A DNA stretch of 64,000 bases from Alphaproteobacteria bacterium (GCA_021774575.1 JAJFIX010000009.1:124001-188000); one strand, 5' to 3'; counted from the stretch's first letter, positions 1 to 9,406 are shown. Made by a program: numbers and translations. Notes: generated by a model from the sequence alone, not told the origin.

Positions 1-543
1 CTCTATGATACGAGGGCCAGCTGCTACGTAACCCTGGACAATCTCGCCTCCATGGTGCGCGACGATGAAGATTTCATTGTCGTCGATGCCAAGACCGGCG
101 AGGATTTAACTCGTTCGGTTTTGGCACAAATTATTTTTGAGGCCGAGGCCAAAGGCGCCAATATGCTGCCGACGAATTTTCTGCGGCACGTAATCGGGTT
201 TTATGGTGACAGCCTGCAATCAATGTTGCCGGATTATCTGGAACATTCCATGGCGGCCTTTTCCAACCATCAAAACCAGCTGCGCGATCAAATGAAAAAT
301 ATGGGCAGTGCCTTGGGCATGTCGCAATATGAGGAAATCGGCCGCCGAAATATGGCGATGTTTGAGCAAGCCGCAGAAATGTTTTCGCCTTTTGGGCCGG
401 GCTTTGGCGGTGGTGCATCGAAAGAAAACGAAGACGATGCACCGGCGGAGCAGGCCGCACCCGCAGATGATAAGAAATTCGACGCCCTTAAATCTCAGTT
501 AGACGCGCTCCAGCGTCAGCTAGACGGGCTGTCTTCCAAATAA
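1..543 (+). CDS. phaR: PHB/PHA synthesis regulator PhaR (5' end outside window)
   Basis: The reading frame is open from base 1, so the gene starts upstream and only about 180 C-terminal residues are seen. The first codons read LYDTRASCYVTLDNLA, which matches the end of the PhaR N-terminal DNA-binding domain; VVDAKTGEDLTRSVLAQIIF follows it closely. The PHB-accumulation regulatory domain follows (LPTNFLRHVIGFYGDSL), then an acidic, Ala-rich linker and a short heptad-like C-terminus (LKSQLDALQRQLDGL) that probably coils. PhaR binds PHB granules and represses phasin and PHA genes, so the cell probably stores polyhydroxyalkanoate. No PHA synthase gene is in the window. The stop lies 4 bases from the stop of convergent purF. 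An ATG at 52 is internal and is not the real start. Confidence 0.9.
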   Translation, partial: LYDTRASCYVTLDNLASMVRDDEDFIVVDAKTGEDLTRSVLAQIIFEAEAKGANMLPTNFLRHVIGFYGDSLQSMLPDYLEHSMAAFSNHQNQLRDQMKNMGSALGMSQYEEIGRRNMAMFEQAAEMFSPFGPGFGGGASKENEDDAPAEQAAPADDKKFDALKSQLDALQRQLDGLSSK

Positions 544-547
544 TTCT

Positions 548-2032
548 CTAGCGCCGGCCGATTTCGGCAAGCAATGAGAGCTGCGATTTTTCTGTTCCGT
601 CGGCCAGGTCGGTGAGCGAGGTTGGGTATTCGTCGGTAAAGCAGGCATCGCAAAATTGCGGTGAGGCTTTGTCTCGGGCTGCACCGCAGACGGCCTTATA
701 CAAGCCGTCAACAGAGACAAACGCCAGGCTGTCGGCCCCGACAAGGGCCCGCATGCCTTCGACATCGTGCTGGGCGGCGAGAAGTTCCCGGCGTTCAGGC
801 GTGTCGATACCGTAAAAACAGGATTGGGTCGTCGGCGGGCTGGAGATGCGTAAATGCACCTCTTTTGCCCCGGCCTGGCGGACCATTTCGACAATTTTTT
901 TAGCCGTTGTGCCGCGTACAATGCTGTCGTCGACCATCACCACCCGTTTGCCCATCAGCTGTTCGCGATTGGCATTGTGTTTCAATTTTACACCGAGATG
1001 GCGAATTTCGTCCCGTGGCTCGATAAAGGTGCGACCGACATAGTGATTTCGAATAAGCCCGAGTTCGAACGGCAAGCCGACTTCGCCGGCATAACCAATG
1101 GCCGCCGGGACACCGCTATCGGGAACGGGAATGACCATGTCGGCAGCGATATGGGATTCGCGCGCCAATTCAGCGCCAATGCGTTTGCGCACCTCATAAA
1201 CATTCCGGTCTTCGATCAGGCTGTCGGGGCGGGCGAAATAGACATATTCAAAAATACAAAAACGCTGTTTCATTTTCGGCAGCGGTTTTATGCTTTCCAG
1301 CCCGTTATCGTCGATGACGATCACTTCGCCGGGGTCGACGTCCCGGACGAAGTCGGCGCCGATAATGTCGAAGGCGCAGCTCTCGGACGTTACGATCCAG
1401 GAACTGCCCAGGCGGCCGAGGCTCAATGGTCGCACACCCAGCGGGTCACGGGCAGCAATCACCTTGCGCCGAGATAGGGCGACCAGGGAATAAGCCCCTT
1501 CGACCTGAGAAAGCGCATCGGTGAAGCGGTCGATTAATCGCCCCCCGGCAGAGGTGGCGATGAGATGTTGAAAAACTTCCGTATCGCTGGTCGACTGAAA
1601 CAAAGCGCCCCGGCTGACCAATTCTTGGCGCAGGGTCCGGGCGTTGGTTAGGTTTCCGTTGTGTGCCAGGGCCAGTCCGCCGAAGTGAAAATCCGCATAA
1701 AGTGGCTGCACGTTGCGCAAGGCCGGATCGCCGGAAGTCGAATAACGGACATGGCCGATCGCGGCCTCGCCTTTGAGCCGCTCAATGACCGAAGGGTCGC
1801 CAAAAATATCTCCGACCTGACCAAGGTCGCGATGCGGGTGGAAGTGATGCCCGTCGAAGGAAACGATGCCCGCTGCCTCCTGGCCGCGATGTTGCAGCGC
1901 GTGCAAACCCAGCGCGCTGAGGGCGGCGGCGTCTTGATTGCCATGGATAGCGAAGACGCCGCATTCTTCGCGCGGACGACCATTATCTAGCCATGGAATT
2001 ACTGGTTGATCTACTGGCGGCGAGTTGATCAT
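548..2032 (-). CDS. purF: Amidophosphoribosyltransferase
   Basis: First committed enzyme of purine synthesis: it transfers glutamine amide nitrogen to PRPP to make phosphoribosylamine. The 494-residue product has the class II glutamine amidotransferase nucleophile at C24 (EECGVFAIHG) after a short propeptide that would be cleaved, and the PRPP-binding motif VVMVDDSIVRGTT near residue 362. Four cysteines in FCIFEYVYF, SCFYGID and FCDACF match the [4Fe-4S]-containing Bacillus-type branch rather than the E. coli type. The start ATG overlaps the cvpA stop as ATGA (2029-2032), so translation is probably coupled. The cvpA-purF pair is a classical arrangement. The 3' end faces phaR with only 4 bases between. 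Confidence 0.97.
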   Translation of the reverse strand: MINSPPVDQPVIPWLDNGRPREECGVFAIHGNQDAAALSALGLHALQHRGQEAAGIVSFDGHHFHPHRDLGQVGDIFGDPSVIERLKGEAAIGHVRYSTSGDPALRNVQPLYADFHFGGLALAHNGNLTNARTLRQELVSRGALFQSTSDTEVFQHLIATSAGGRLIDRFTDALSQVEGAYSLVALSRRKVIAARDPLGVRPLSLGRLGSSWIVTSESCAFDIIGADFVRDVDPGEVIVIDDNGLESIKPLPKMKQRFCIFEYVYFARPDSLIEDRNVYEVRKRIGAELARESHIAADMVIPVPDSGVPAAIGYAGEVGLPFELGLIRNHYVGRTFIEPRDEIRHLGVKLKHNANREQLMGKRVVMVDDSIVRGTTAKKIVEMVRQAGAKEVHLRISSPPTTQSCFYGIDTPERRELLAAQHDVEGMRALVGADSLAFVSVDGLYKAVCGAARDKASPQFCDACFTDEYPTSLTDLADGTEKSQLSLLAEIGRR

Positions 2033-2688
2033 TGCTGGCTTTCAATTTCCCGAGTAAGTCGGTCGATGGTGGCGTTGTTGTAGCTCGCTTCTCCGTCGCT
2101 GTCGCTGCCTTCGATCGGCGGTATCGCGGTCAAGCGGTCAAGTTGGGTGTCGCTATCTGCGCGGTCGGTTTGTAAGTCACTGGTATCGGGTCGGAAATCG
2201 TCGGGAATGAGCTGCAGCAGCACCCCAGCAACGCGTTCAACGATCGGCCGCGTTTTTGCATTTTCGATCCAGTCGGGAAAGTCACCGTCGGACATATTGG
2301 CGCTGATCGGCAGGTAGAGGATAGACAGTACCGCGATCGCCAAGCAGCCACCGGCCAGCAAGCCCAGGGATCTATCGAGCATATTGAGCCGGCTTGATCG
2401 AACCAGCTTTGCAATAAAATGCGCCACCAGCAGCAATAGAAACAGACTGACCAAAAACGCCGATATGGCTGACGCTGCCATCGCTTTCCAACCGGGGTCG
2501 ACATAAGTTTCGGTTATCGGCAGAACCAGTGGATAGGCATAAAGAGCGATGACCATGGCCAATATCCACGAGCCCAGAAACAGGCCGCCGCGAATGAAAC
2601 CTGTCATCAATCCGATTAGGGCCGCCAAGCCGACGACACAGATGACCACCAGGTCGAATATGCTGATCCCGCCGAATTCCCCGGTCAT
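2029..2688 (-). CDS. cvpA: CvpA family inner-membrane protein (copy 2)
   Basis: A 219-residue CvpA-family protein: four hydrophobic segments occupy roughly residues 8-30, 33-53, 68-92 and 105-128, followed by a hydrophilic, acidic tail of about 90 residues. The N-terminus FDLVVICVVGLAALIGLMTG and the FIRGGLFLGSWILA stretch are typical of the family. CvpA proteins are linked to colicin V export and bile or envelope tolerance; the mechanism is unclear. It overlaps purF by ATGA and follows a second cvpA-like gene 45 bases upstream on the same strand. The two share the fold and the motif order but are clearly diverged. Confidence 0.85.
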   Translation of the reverse strand: MTGEFGGISIFDLVVICVVGLAALIGLMTGFIRGGLFLGSWILAMVIALYAYPLVLPITETYVDPGWKAMAASAISAFLVSLFLLLLVAHFIAKLVRSSRLNMLDRSLGLLAGGCLAIAVLSILYLPISANMSDGDFPDWIENAKTRPIVERVAGVLLQLIPDDFRPDTSDLQTDRADSDTQLDRLTAIPPIEGSDSDGEASYNNATIDRLTREIESQQ

Positions 2689-2733
2689 GTCCCCACCCGT
2701 TCTTTCCTATCAAATGCCAAAGCCTGCAATCCT

Positions 2734-3285
2734 TTAGTTGGTGGCGCGACCGATTTGCGCGGCGCGGCGATTGATCGGGTAATCTGATCTGTTGAACAGG
2801 TTTTCCGGCAAGACATCTTTTGCATAGGCCGAAAGTTGTTCGACAAATGGCTTTGACATCGCATTGCGCACCCAATCGGGTTCGGGCCTCTCGGTGTAAT
2901 GCGCCTCCAGCGGGATATAGGTCAGCGCCAGGATAGCTGCGCCAGCACCTAGGCCGACGACCATGCCCAATCCCCTGTCCAGCCCATTATGACGCCCAGC
3001 TTGAACCCGCTTACAGATCGATTGGCTGATAAAGCCAGAAACCGCAAGCACCGCGATAAACGGCACCAGTCCCGCGGTCAGCATGACCACCCAGTCCTTG
3101 GCGAAAAAATCACCGGCAAGGGCGACGGCGGTTGGATAGAAATAGAGCGTTGCCAAAATGGCCAAAAACCAAGACCCAATGAACAGGCTGCTACGGACGA
3201 TTCCTGTCGCCAGTCCGATAAGTGCCGTCAGGCTAAAAACGCCGAGTACAGCCAGGTCGAAAACGCTTATGCCTAAGATTTCCAA
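2734..3285 (-). CDS. CvpA family inner-membrane protein (copy 1)
   Basis: Paralogue of the downstream CvpA-family gene, with ISVFDLAVLGVFSLTALIGL at its N-terminus and the RSSLFIGSWFLAI segment matching the neighbour's RGGLFLGSWILAM. It has four predicted membrane segments and a short C-terminal tail. The frame stays open to 3336, but I chose the TTG at 3283-3285 because an AAAGAGGC Shine-Dalgarno-like sequence sits 5 bases before it and the family homology begins there (183 residues). It lies between radA and the second cvpA on the same strand, suggesting one transcript radA-cvpA-cvpA-purF. Function is unknown beyond the family. Confidence 0.75.
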   Translation of the reverse strand: MEILGISVFDLAVLGVFSLTALIGLATGIVRSSLFIGSWFLAILATLYFYPTAVALAGDFFAKDWVVMLTAGLVPFIAVLAVSGFISQSICKRVQAGRHNGLDRGLGMVVGLGAGAAILALTYIPLEAHYTERPEPDWVRNAMSKPFVEQLSAYAKDVLPENLFNRSDYPINRRAAQIGRATN

Positions 3286-3342
3286 TACGTGCCTCTTTCT
3301 TCGATCTAAGCCAGATCGCGGCACCCCCCAAACCAATTCTTT

Positions 3343-4731
3343 TTATTGGTTTTCCGTGAACTCGCCAACCAGTTCCGAAATATGACCTATTTCGCGCGCT
3401 TTTAGTCGTTCATGTCCATCTCCACGATGGCGGCTTTTTGGAGTTAAAGCGCGCGAAAACCCGAGTTTCGCTGCTTCTTTAAGGCGAAGGTCGGTTTGGG
3501 TGACGGCGCGAATTTCGCCACTCAGCCCCACCTCGCCGAAAACGACCATATCCGATGGCCCAGGCCTATCGGCGTACGCCGAAATGAGCGCCGCCGCAAC
3601 CGCCAAATCAGCGGCAGGCTCATTGATCCGAAGACCGCCAGCGACATTAAGATAAACGTCTCTGTCGGCAAAGGCCACACCGCATCGCGTTTCCAGGACG
3701 GCCAATATCATCGCTAATCTGGCGCTGTCCCAGCCAACGGTCGAACGGCGCGGCGTGCCCAGTGACGATGGCGCGACCAGGGCTTGAATTTCGACTAGCA
3801 CCGGTCTGGTTCCCTCGATGCCGGCAAACACAGCGGCGCCGCTGACGTCTTCGTGCCGGTCGGCGAGAAAAAGCGCCGATGGATTGGCAACCTCTGCCAG
3901 CCCGCCGCCGGTCATCTCGAAGACGCCTATTTCATCGGTCGGGCCATAGCGGTTTTTTACCGCCCGTAATATACGGAATTGGTGTGAGCGCTCGCCCTCG
4001 AAATATAGGACCGTATCGACCATGTGCTCTAAAACTTTGGGACCGGCGATAGACCCTTCCTTGGTTACGTGGCCGACAATGATCATGGTGATGCCGCGCC
4101 GCTTGGCGACTCGGATTAGTTCCTGGGCGCAGGCCCGGACCTGGCTGACCGTCCCCGGGGCGCTATCAAGCAGGTCGACATACATGGTCTGAATTGAATC
4201 GACGATGACCACCTGGGGCGGCGCCTCGGCGCCATTGTTCTTCGATGTGGCCCGATCCAGGCTGGCTAGAATATTGCGAATATTGGTTGCGGCAGCGAGT
4301 TCGACCGGCGCGTCGGCTAAGCCCAGCCGTTGCGCCCGCAGTCGCACCTGATCAACCGCTTCCTCGCCAGAAATATAGGCACAAATTTGGCCCGATCGTG
4401 CCAAGGCAGCAGCAACTTGCAATAAAATAGTCGATTTACCGATGCCCGGATCACCGGCGACAAGCAAGGCGGACCCAGGGACCATGCCGCCGCCGCAAAC
4501 CCGGTCAAACTCCTCAATGCCGGAGAGCCGGCGGACGAGATCGGCCGGCGCGCCGTCGAGGGAGACAAAGTCGATCTTGGCGCCCCCGCGCTTGCCGACG
4601 CTTTTGGGCACACGGGCGGTGGTTTCTTCGACAATGGAATTCCAGGCGCCGCAAGCTTCGCAGCGCCCGGCCCATTTGCCATGCACGCCGCCACATTCTT
4701 GGCAGGTATATTGGGTATCGGTCTTGGCCAT
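3343..4731 (-). CDS. radA: DNA repair protein RadA (Sms)
   Basis: RadA is a RecA-like, DnaB-related ATPase that extends D-loops during recombination. The 462-residue product shows all expected parts: a four-cysteine zinc finger (C10, C13, C24, C27), Walker A GDPGIGKST near residue 93, the RadA-specific KNRYG motif near residue 256, and a C-terminal Lon-protease-like domain ending close to the stop. Length is standard. The start is MAKTDTQYTC. It lies between the MlaF-type ATPase gene (22-base gap) and the tandem cvpA genes, all on the minus strand. The alr-radA-cvpA-purF neighbourhood is common in Rhodospirillales (recalled, not searched here). Confidence 0.97.
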   Translation of the reverse strand: MAKTDTQYTCQECGGVHGKWAGRCEACGAWNSIVEETTARVPKSVGKRGGAKIDFVSLDGAPADLVRRLSGIEEFDRVCGGGMVPGSALLVAGDPGIGKSTILLQVAAALARSGQICAYISGEEAVDQVRLRAQRLGLADAPVELAAATNIRNILASLDRATSKNNGAEAPPQVVIVDSIQTMYVDLLDSAPGTVSQVRACAQELIRVAKRRGITMIIVGHVTKEGSIAGPKVLEHMVDTVLYFEGERSHQFRILRAVKNRYGPTDEIGVFEMTGGGLAEVANPSALFLADRHEDVSGAAVFAGIEGTRPVLVEIQALVAPSSLGTPRRSTVGWDSARLAMILAVLETRCGVAFADRDVYLNVAGGLRINEPAADLAVAAALISAYADRPGPSDMVVFGEVGLSGEIRAVTQTDLRLKEAAKLGFSRALTPKSRHRGDGHERLKAREIGHISELVGEFTENQ

Positions 4732-4753
4732 GTCCGGCGCCTCTGGCGGTTAT

Positions 4754-5566
4754 TTAGCCGGTCACCTGCATCTGAATAGGTCCTTCGGACCGACCGTTGA
4801 TGAACTGCTCGACATGGGGGTTGCCCGAATTATCAATTTCGCTCACCGGACCATCCCAGATGATGCGACCCTCGTAAATCATAGCGACCCGGTCGGCGAT
4901 TCGCCGGGCGCTGGCCATATCATGGGTAATTGAAAGAGCTGTCGCGCCCAGCTCGCGGACACATTTCGAAATCAGGTCATCAATGACGCTGCCCATGATC
5001 GGATCGAGCCCGGTCGTCGGTTCGTCAAAAAATATGATCTCGGGTTCGGTGGCAATGGCGCGAGCAAGGCCGACGCGTTTTTGCATGCCGCCGGAAAGCT
5101 CTGACGGGGCAAGCTCACCGACATCGCTGCTGAGGCCGACCTGGGCCAAAGTCGCGATGGCCTTTTCCTTGGCCAGCCCACGGGCCATGCCACGCGCTTG
5201 AATGAGCCCGAAGGCGACGTTTTCCCAGACCGTGAGACTATCAAAGAGGGCGGCCCCTTGAAACAGCATGCCGAATTTTCCGGTAATCCGCTCACGTTCG
5301 GAGCCCGACATTCCGGTTACTGTTTCACCGTCGATTTTTATGGTCCCGGCATCGGGGTTGAGCAAGCCGATGATACTTTTGATCAGTACCGATTTGCCGG
5401 TTCCCGAACCGCCAATGACAACCAGGGACTCTTGTGCGCCGACATCTATGTCTAGACCCTGCAATACCTGTTTTTTGCCGAAGCTCTTGGTCAGGCCGCG
5501 TACGCTGATTTTCTTTGGGGCGGAATTGGCGCCGTTTTCACTCATAAATGGCTCCTCATTGCCCAA
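4754..5566 (-). CDS. MlaF-type ABC transporter ATP-binding protein
   Basis: ATPase of a lipid-transport ABC system of the Mla/MCE kind, expected to drive phospholipid movement between membranes. In 270 residues it carries Walker A (GGSGTGKS), the signature LSGGMQKRV with the Gln-Lys variant typical of MlaF, and Walker B IIFFDEPTTGLDP. The first few residues may be extra: MSENGANSAPKK at residue 8 is an alternative start. It overlaps the permease stop by 11 bases, so the two are surely co-translated. No MCE substrate-binding protein (MlaD) or MlaB/MlaC gene is nearby, so the partners must be elsewhere. Confidence 0.88.
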   Translation of the reverse strand: MGNEEPFMSENGANSAPKKISVRGLTKSFGKKQVLQGLDIDVGAQESLVVIGGSGTGKSVLIKSIIGLLNPDAGTIKIDGETVTGMSGSERERITGKFGMLFQGAALFDSLTVWENVAFGLIQARGMARGLAKEKAIATLAQVGLSSDVGELAPSELSGGMQKRVGLARAIATEPEIIFFDEPTTGLDPIMGSVIDDLISKCVRELGATALSITHDMASARRIADRVAMIYEGRIIWDGPVSEIDNSGNPHVEQFINGRSEGPIQMQVTG

Positions 5567-6329
5567 AAAATAGAGCGGTGATCACATAGTTGAACGACAG
5601 GATCAAAATGGCAGCCGAGACGACCGCATTGGTTGTTGCCTGACCAACGCCCTGCGCGCCGCCTTTGGAATAGTAACCGTGATAGCAGCCCATCAGGGAA
5701 ATTAGGAAGCCAAACACGGCTGCTTTGACCAACCCCGAAATGATGTCCGGGCTTTCGACAAAGTTCCAGGTGTTTCTGAGATAAGTCGTGGCATTAAAAT
5801 CAAGCAAATGCACCGACACTAAATAACCGCCCAGCACGCCGATTAGGTCGGCGACGAGAACGAGAATTGGCAGCATGGATAGGCCTGCCAGTAATCGCGG
5901 CGCAATGAGATATTTGAACGGGTTGGTCGACAATGTCGTCAACGCGTCAATTTGTTCGGTGACCCGCATCGTGCCAAGTTCGGCGGCCATGGCTGCGCCG
6001 ATGCGACCGGCAACCATGAGCCCGGCAAGAACCGGTCCCAATTCCCGGGTTATCGACAGGACGACGACATTCGGGATCGCCGATTCGGCTGAAAATCGGG
6101 AAAAACCGGTATAGCTTTGTAGAGCTAACACCATCCCGGTGAAGATGGCGGTCAATCCGACCACGGGCAGCGAGTAGTAGCCGATTTCGATCATTTGACG
6201 TAACACCAGCCTAGGGAAAAACGGCGGCCGGAAAATATGCGATACCCCGGTGAGGGCAAACAGCGACACCCGCCCGACGATGGAAAAAAAACCTAAGACG
6301 ACTTGGCCGATGAGGCGGAGAAAATTCAT
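5556..6329 (-). CDS. MlaE-type ABC transporter permease
   Basis: Integral membrane permease of the MlaE/Ttg2B family (257 residues, about six hydrophobic segments). The family core is visible as SITRELGPVLAGLMVAGRIGAAMAAELGTM and later as QATTNAVVSAAILIL before the C-terminal segment. An amphipathic N-terminal stretch (MNFLRLIGQVVLGFF) fits the interfacial helix of MlaE. It sits between alr (4-base ATGA-type overlap) and the ATPase (11-base overlap). With the ATPase it should form the inner-membrane part of a retrograde or anterograde phospholipid transporter. An MCE protein to complete the complex is not in the window. Confidence 0.88.
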   Translation of the reverse strand: MNFLRLIGQVVLGFFSIVGRVSLFALTGVSHIFRPPFFPRLVLRQMIEIGYYSLPVVGLTAIFTGMVLALQSYTGFSRFSAESAIPNVVVLSITRELGPVLAGLMVAGRIGAAMAAELGTMRVTEQIDALTTLSTNPFKYLIAPRLLAGLSMLPILVLVADLIGVLGGYLVSVHLLDFNATTYLRNTWNFVESPDIISGLVKAAVFGFLISLMGCYHGYYSKGGAQGVGQATTNAVVSAAILILSFNYVITALFFGQ

Positions 6330-7546
6330 GGGCTCGGGTTCCGGTCGGTATGGCTTTGAGTGGGCAAATAGACCCGGTGATACCGGCGTCCCAGGCGCGT
6401 CAGAATTTCATAGCCAATGGTGCTGGCGGTTTGGGCAACCTCGTCGATGCTCATTTGATCGCCAATGAGCTCAACGACGGCGCCTTCAACACAAAAAGGC
6501 GCTGGAATATCTGTGATGTCGAGCGTAATTAAATCCATAGAAATCCGTCCAACCATAGGCGCCGGGTGGCCGCCAAGATAAGCCGTGCCCGATCGGTACA
6601 GGCCCTCGCCCGATGAGGCGGCGCGATCCTCATCGGTTCGGCTACTAATGCGCAGGTAGCCATCTCCATAACCGGCGGAAATCGTCGCAATTCGGCGCTT
6701 TCCGTGCACTTTATGGACCGCACCGTATCCAACGGTCATAGGCGTGTCAACGTCCCGGATTTGCAGGATTTTAGCAAATAATTGAACGACTTGGCGCATG
6801 GGGTTTGGGGCGGAACCCGGTCCACCTTCTTGGGGCGCCAGCCCATAGAGCGCTGCACCGGCCCGTGCCATATCGAAATGATATTCTGTGCCGAGAAAAA
6901 TCCCTGCCGAATTGGCAAAAGAGGCGCGGGGCTCGCCGCCGACCAGTGGCCCTAACCTAGCTAAATTTTGATTGAACTGCGCAAGTTGTGCTGCATTAGC
7001 CGGGTCGGATGGCCGGTCTGCACAGGCAAGATGACTAATGATAGCGGTAACATTGAGGTCAGCGACTTGTGTCGGGTTTTTTTCGAGACCCGTGACATCG
7101 CCCGGGCTGAAGCCGAGGCGGTTCATGCCAGTGTCGATATGCAACATGCAGGGCAAGTTTGCCTTGCCCTCGTTTTTCCAGTTGAGAACCTGAAGGGGGC
7201 TGTTGAGCACCGGTGTCAGACGGTTGGAGAAAAAATACTCTCCTTCACCGGAGCAAAAGCCATTGAGAATACAAATCTCGCTGTCGGGCAAGACAGCGCG
7301 TAGCTCGCGCCCTTCATCGGGCGTCGCGACGAAGAACGTATTGCAGCCAGCAGATGCCAATGCATGGGCAACCTGGCAAACCCCCAGCCCATAGGCGTCG
7401 GCTTTGACCGACGCGGCAACCAACGCGCCTTCGGCACGGGCGCACAGCGCATTATAATTTCCAGCGATCGCCTCCAAATCGATGTAGAGAGCTGCGCCGA
7501 ATCCTGGTGGGATCTCGGGGGTGAGTTTATTGCCGGTTTGTACCAT
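6326..7546 (-). CDS. alr: Alanine racemase
   Basis: PLP enzyme that interconverts L- and D-alanine for peptidoglycan. The 406-residue product starts with AALYIDLEAIAGNYNAL, carries the PLP-lysine motif AASVKADAYGLG near residue 45, the second catalytic tyrosine in TVGYGAVHKV, and the C-terminal VGRISMDLITLDIT strand set. Length is normal with a slightly longer N-terminus (the family homology begins about residue 17). It lies 40 bases downstream of dnaB and overlaps the MlaE-type permease by 4 bases, all on the minus strand. The dnaB-alr pairing is widespread in Alphaproteobacteria. Confidence 0.96.
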   Translation of the reverse strand: MVQTGNKLTPEIPPGFGAALYIDLEAIAGNYNALCARAEGALVAASVKADAYGLGVCQVAHALASAGCNTFFVATPDEGRELRAVLPDSEICILNGFCSGEGEYFFSNRLTPVLNSPLQVLNWKNEGKANLPCMLHIDTGMNRLGFSPGDVTGLEKNPTQVADLNVTAIISHLACADRPSDPANAAQLAQFNQNLARLGPLVGGEPRASFANSAGIFLGTEYHFDMARAGAALYGLAPQEGGPGSAPNPMRQVVQLFAKILQIRDVDTPMTVGYGAVHKVHGKRRIATISAGYGDGYLRISSRTDEDRAASSGEGLYRSGTAYLGGHPAPMVGRISMDLITLDITDIPAPFCVEGAVVELIGDQMSIDEVAQTASTIGYEILTRLGRRYHRVYLPTQSHTDRNPSP

Positions 7547-7586
7547 CGCAGATGTCTATCATCGATGGGCAGAGTCGAGAGAGCGG

Positions 7587-9134
7587 CTAATGCTGGTCGG
7601 CCAGTCTTTCGGGGTCTGCATAATCGCTAAAGCGGGTGAAGTTGCCCTCGAATTCAAGGGTCACGGTGCCAATTGGCCCATGACGCTGTTTGGCGATGAT
7701 AACTTCCGCCTTGTTGGCAGCGCGGGCGAGAATTTCGGAGTGGCGATGCTGGCGTTCGTTGAATTTATCGTCGGTCTCACCATCACGCTGGGTCGGGGTT
7801 TCACGGGCGCGGTAATATTCCTCGCGATAGAGGAACATGACAGCATCCGCATCTTGCTCGATTGAGCCCGACTCACGCAGATCCGACAGTTGCGGGCGTT
7901 TATCTTCCCGCTGCTCAACGGCGCGCGAGAGCTGGCTCAGCGCGATAATGGGGACATTGAGTTCTTTGGCGACGGCTTTCAAGCCACGGGTGATTTCGGA
8001 AACTTCCTGTACCCGGTTTTCGTTTCTTGAAGATGTTGGCGGTGCCATGAGTTGCAAGTAATCGACCACAATCAAGCTCAGACCTTGTTGCCGTTTCAGC
8101 CGCCGGGCTCGGGTACGCAGGGCCGAAATTGATAGGGCGGGGGTGTCGTCGATAAACAGCGGCAGACTGTGCAGGGACTGGGATGTGGCAAAAATCCGAT
8201 CATATTCTTCCTGCCGGATATCGCCGCGCCGGATCGAATCGGACCGGACATTGGCCTCGGTCGAAATGATACGGGTTGCCAACTGCTCGGCCGACATTTC
8301 CAGCGAGAAAAAGGCCACGGTTTCGCGCGATGATATCTCCGTCCCGTCGGATTGTTTGTGCACCGTCTTGGTGTTTGCGGCGGCAAAGGCGAGGTTTGTC
8401 GCAAATGCCGTTTTACCCATTGAGGGACGACCGGCGACAATCAGCAAATCGGAATTATGAAGACCACCAAGCAGTCGGTCGAGATCGGTAAAGCCAGTGG
8501 AAATGCCGACCAGATGGCTGTCGCGCTTAAATGCCGCATCCGCCGACTTAAGCGCTTCGGTCACCGCGCCTCTGAAGTCGACCATAGCATTGGCGCCGGT
8601 GCCTTTTTCGGCGAGGGCAAACAGGCGTTCCTCGGCCTCTTCAATTTGATTGTCCGCCGACCGGTCAAGATCTTGCTCAAAAGCGCCGTTAACCACGTCC
8701 TCACCAATGTCGATTAGCTCACGGCGAAGAAAACAATCATAGACAATGCGGCCCAGATCCTGGGCGTTTTGGATGGTCGAAACGGAGCCGGCCAGGCGAG
8801 CGAGATAGAGCGGGCCGCCGACATCTTCGAGCGCGTCATCTTGCTCGAAATAGTTTTTTAGGGTTACCGGACTGGCGAGCTGTCCCCGGTCAATCAGTGT
8901 TTCGCAGGCTGCGTAAATTCGCGCATGGGCCGGGTCGGTGAATTGCTCGGCTCGGAGGAAATCCTGCACGCGCTCATAAGCCCGATTATTGGAGAGAACG
9001 GCACCGAGCAATCCCATCTCGGCCTCCACATTTTGCGGTGGGGTGCGGGGCGTGAGCTCGCCACCGAAATCGTCACTCCCTCCAGCCGATCCGGGGAGGT
9101 GCGCGATATTGTCGCTTGGCAGCATATCTGACAT
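7587..9134 (-). CDS. dnaB: Replicative DNA helicase DnaB
   Basis: Hexameric helicase of the replication fork. N-terminal DnaB domain (TPPQNVEAEMGLLGAVL, about residues 30-130), then a RecA-like ATPase domain with Walker A GRPSMGKTA near residue 235, the FFSLEMSAEQLATR element, Walker B LIVVDYLQLM and the conserved DLRESGSIEQDADAVMFLYR stretch. Length (about 515) is slightly above E. coli DnaB. The frame extends to an ATG at 9152, but the ATG at 9134 has GGGAAAC upstream and is preferred; the choice is uncertain. No intein or insertion is seen. Upstream 9135-9406 has no gene and should carry the promoter; rplI, often next to dnaB, is absent. Confidence 0.96.
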   Translation of the reverse strand: MSDMLPSDNIAHLPGSAGGSDDFGGELTPRTPPQNVEAEMGLLGAVLSNNRAYERVQDFLRAEQFTDPAHARIYAACETLIDRGQLASPVTLKNYFEQDDALEDVGGPLYLARLAGSVSTIQNAQDLGRIVYDCFLRRELIDIGEDVVNGAFEQDLDRSADNQIEEAEERLFALAEKGTGANAMVDFRGAVTEALKSADAAFKRDSHLVGISTGFTDLDRLLGGLHNSDLLIVAGRPSMGKTAFATNLAFAAANTKTVHKQSDGTEISSRETVAFFSLEMSAEQLATRIISTEANVRSDSIRRGDIRQEEYDRIFATSQSLHSLPLFIDDTPALSISALRTRARRLKRQQGLSLIVVDYLQLMAPPTSSRNENRVQEVSEITRGLKAVAKELNVPIIALSQLSRAVEQREDKRPQLSDLRESGSIEQDADAVMFLYREEYYRARETPTQRDGETDDKFNERQHRHSEILARAANKAEVIIAKQRHGPIGTVTLEFEGNFTRFSDYADPERLADQH

Positions 9135-9406
9135 CGATGAACAGTTTCCCATCGGGGTTAAATAAATTTACTCGACGAAGTCAGTTCGAATTGTTGGGCT
9201 CGGCCAGGAGCGTACAACGCGTCGATTAACAAGCCGTCACACTAGCAACAGCGGTGGCATTTTGTGGCGATTTAATTACGTGAGTTTGCTGAATAGCGAG
9301 GATAGAATCTGGTCTCCAAAGCTCACCGTCATTTTTGCAATCGGCACTTCCCACTAGCGTCATCTTAACCCTATTTTCGCATTTGGCGCGGAGGCCGCTT
9401 GTAACC

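Noticed and set aside
854-1477. Long open frame (207 codons) on the plus strand inside purF
   Set aside because: It lies entirely antisense to purF and has no recognisable protein or ribosome-binding site; it is a frame shadow.
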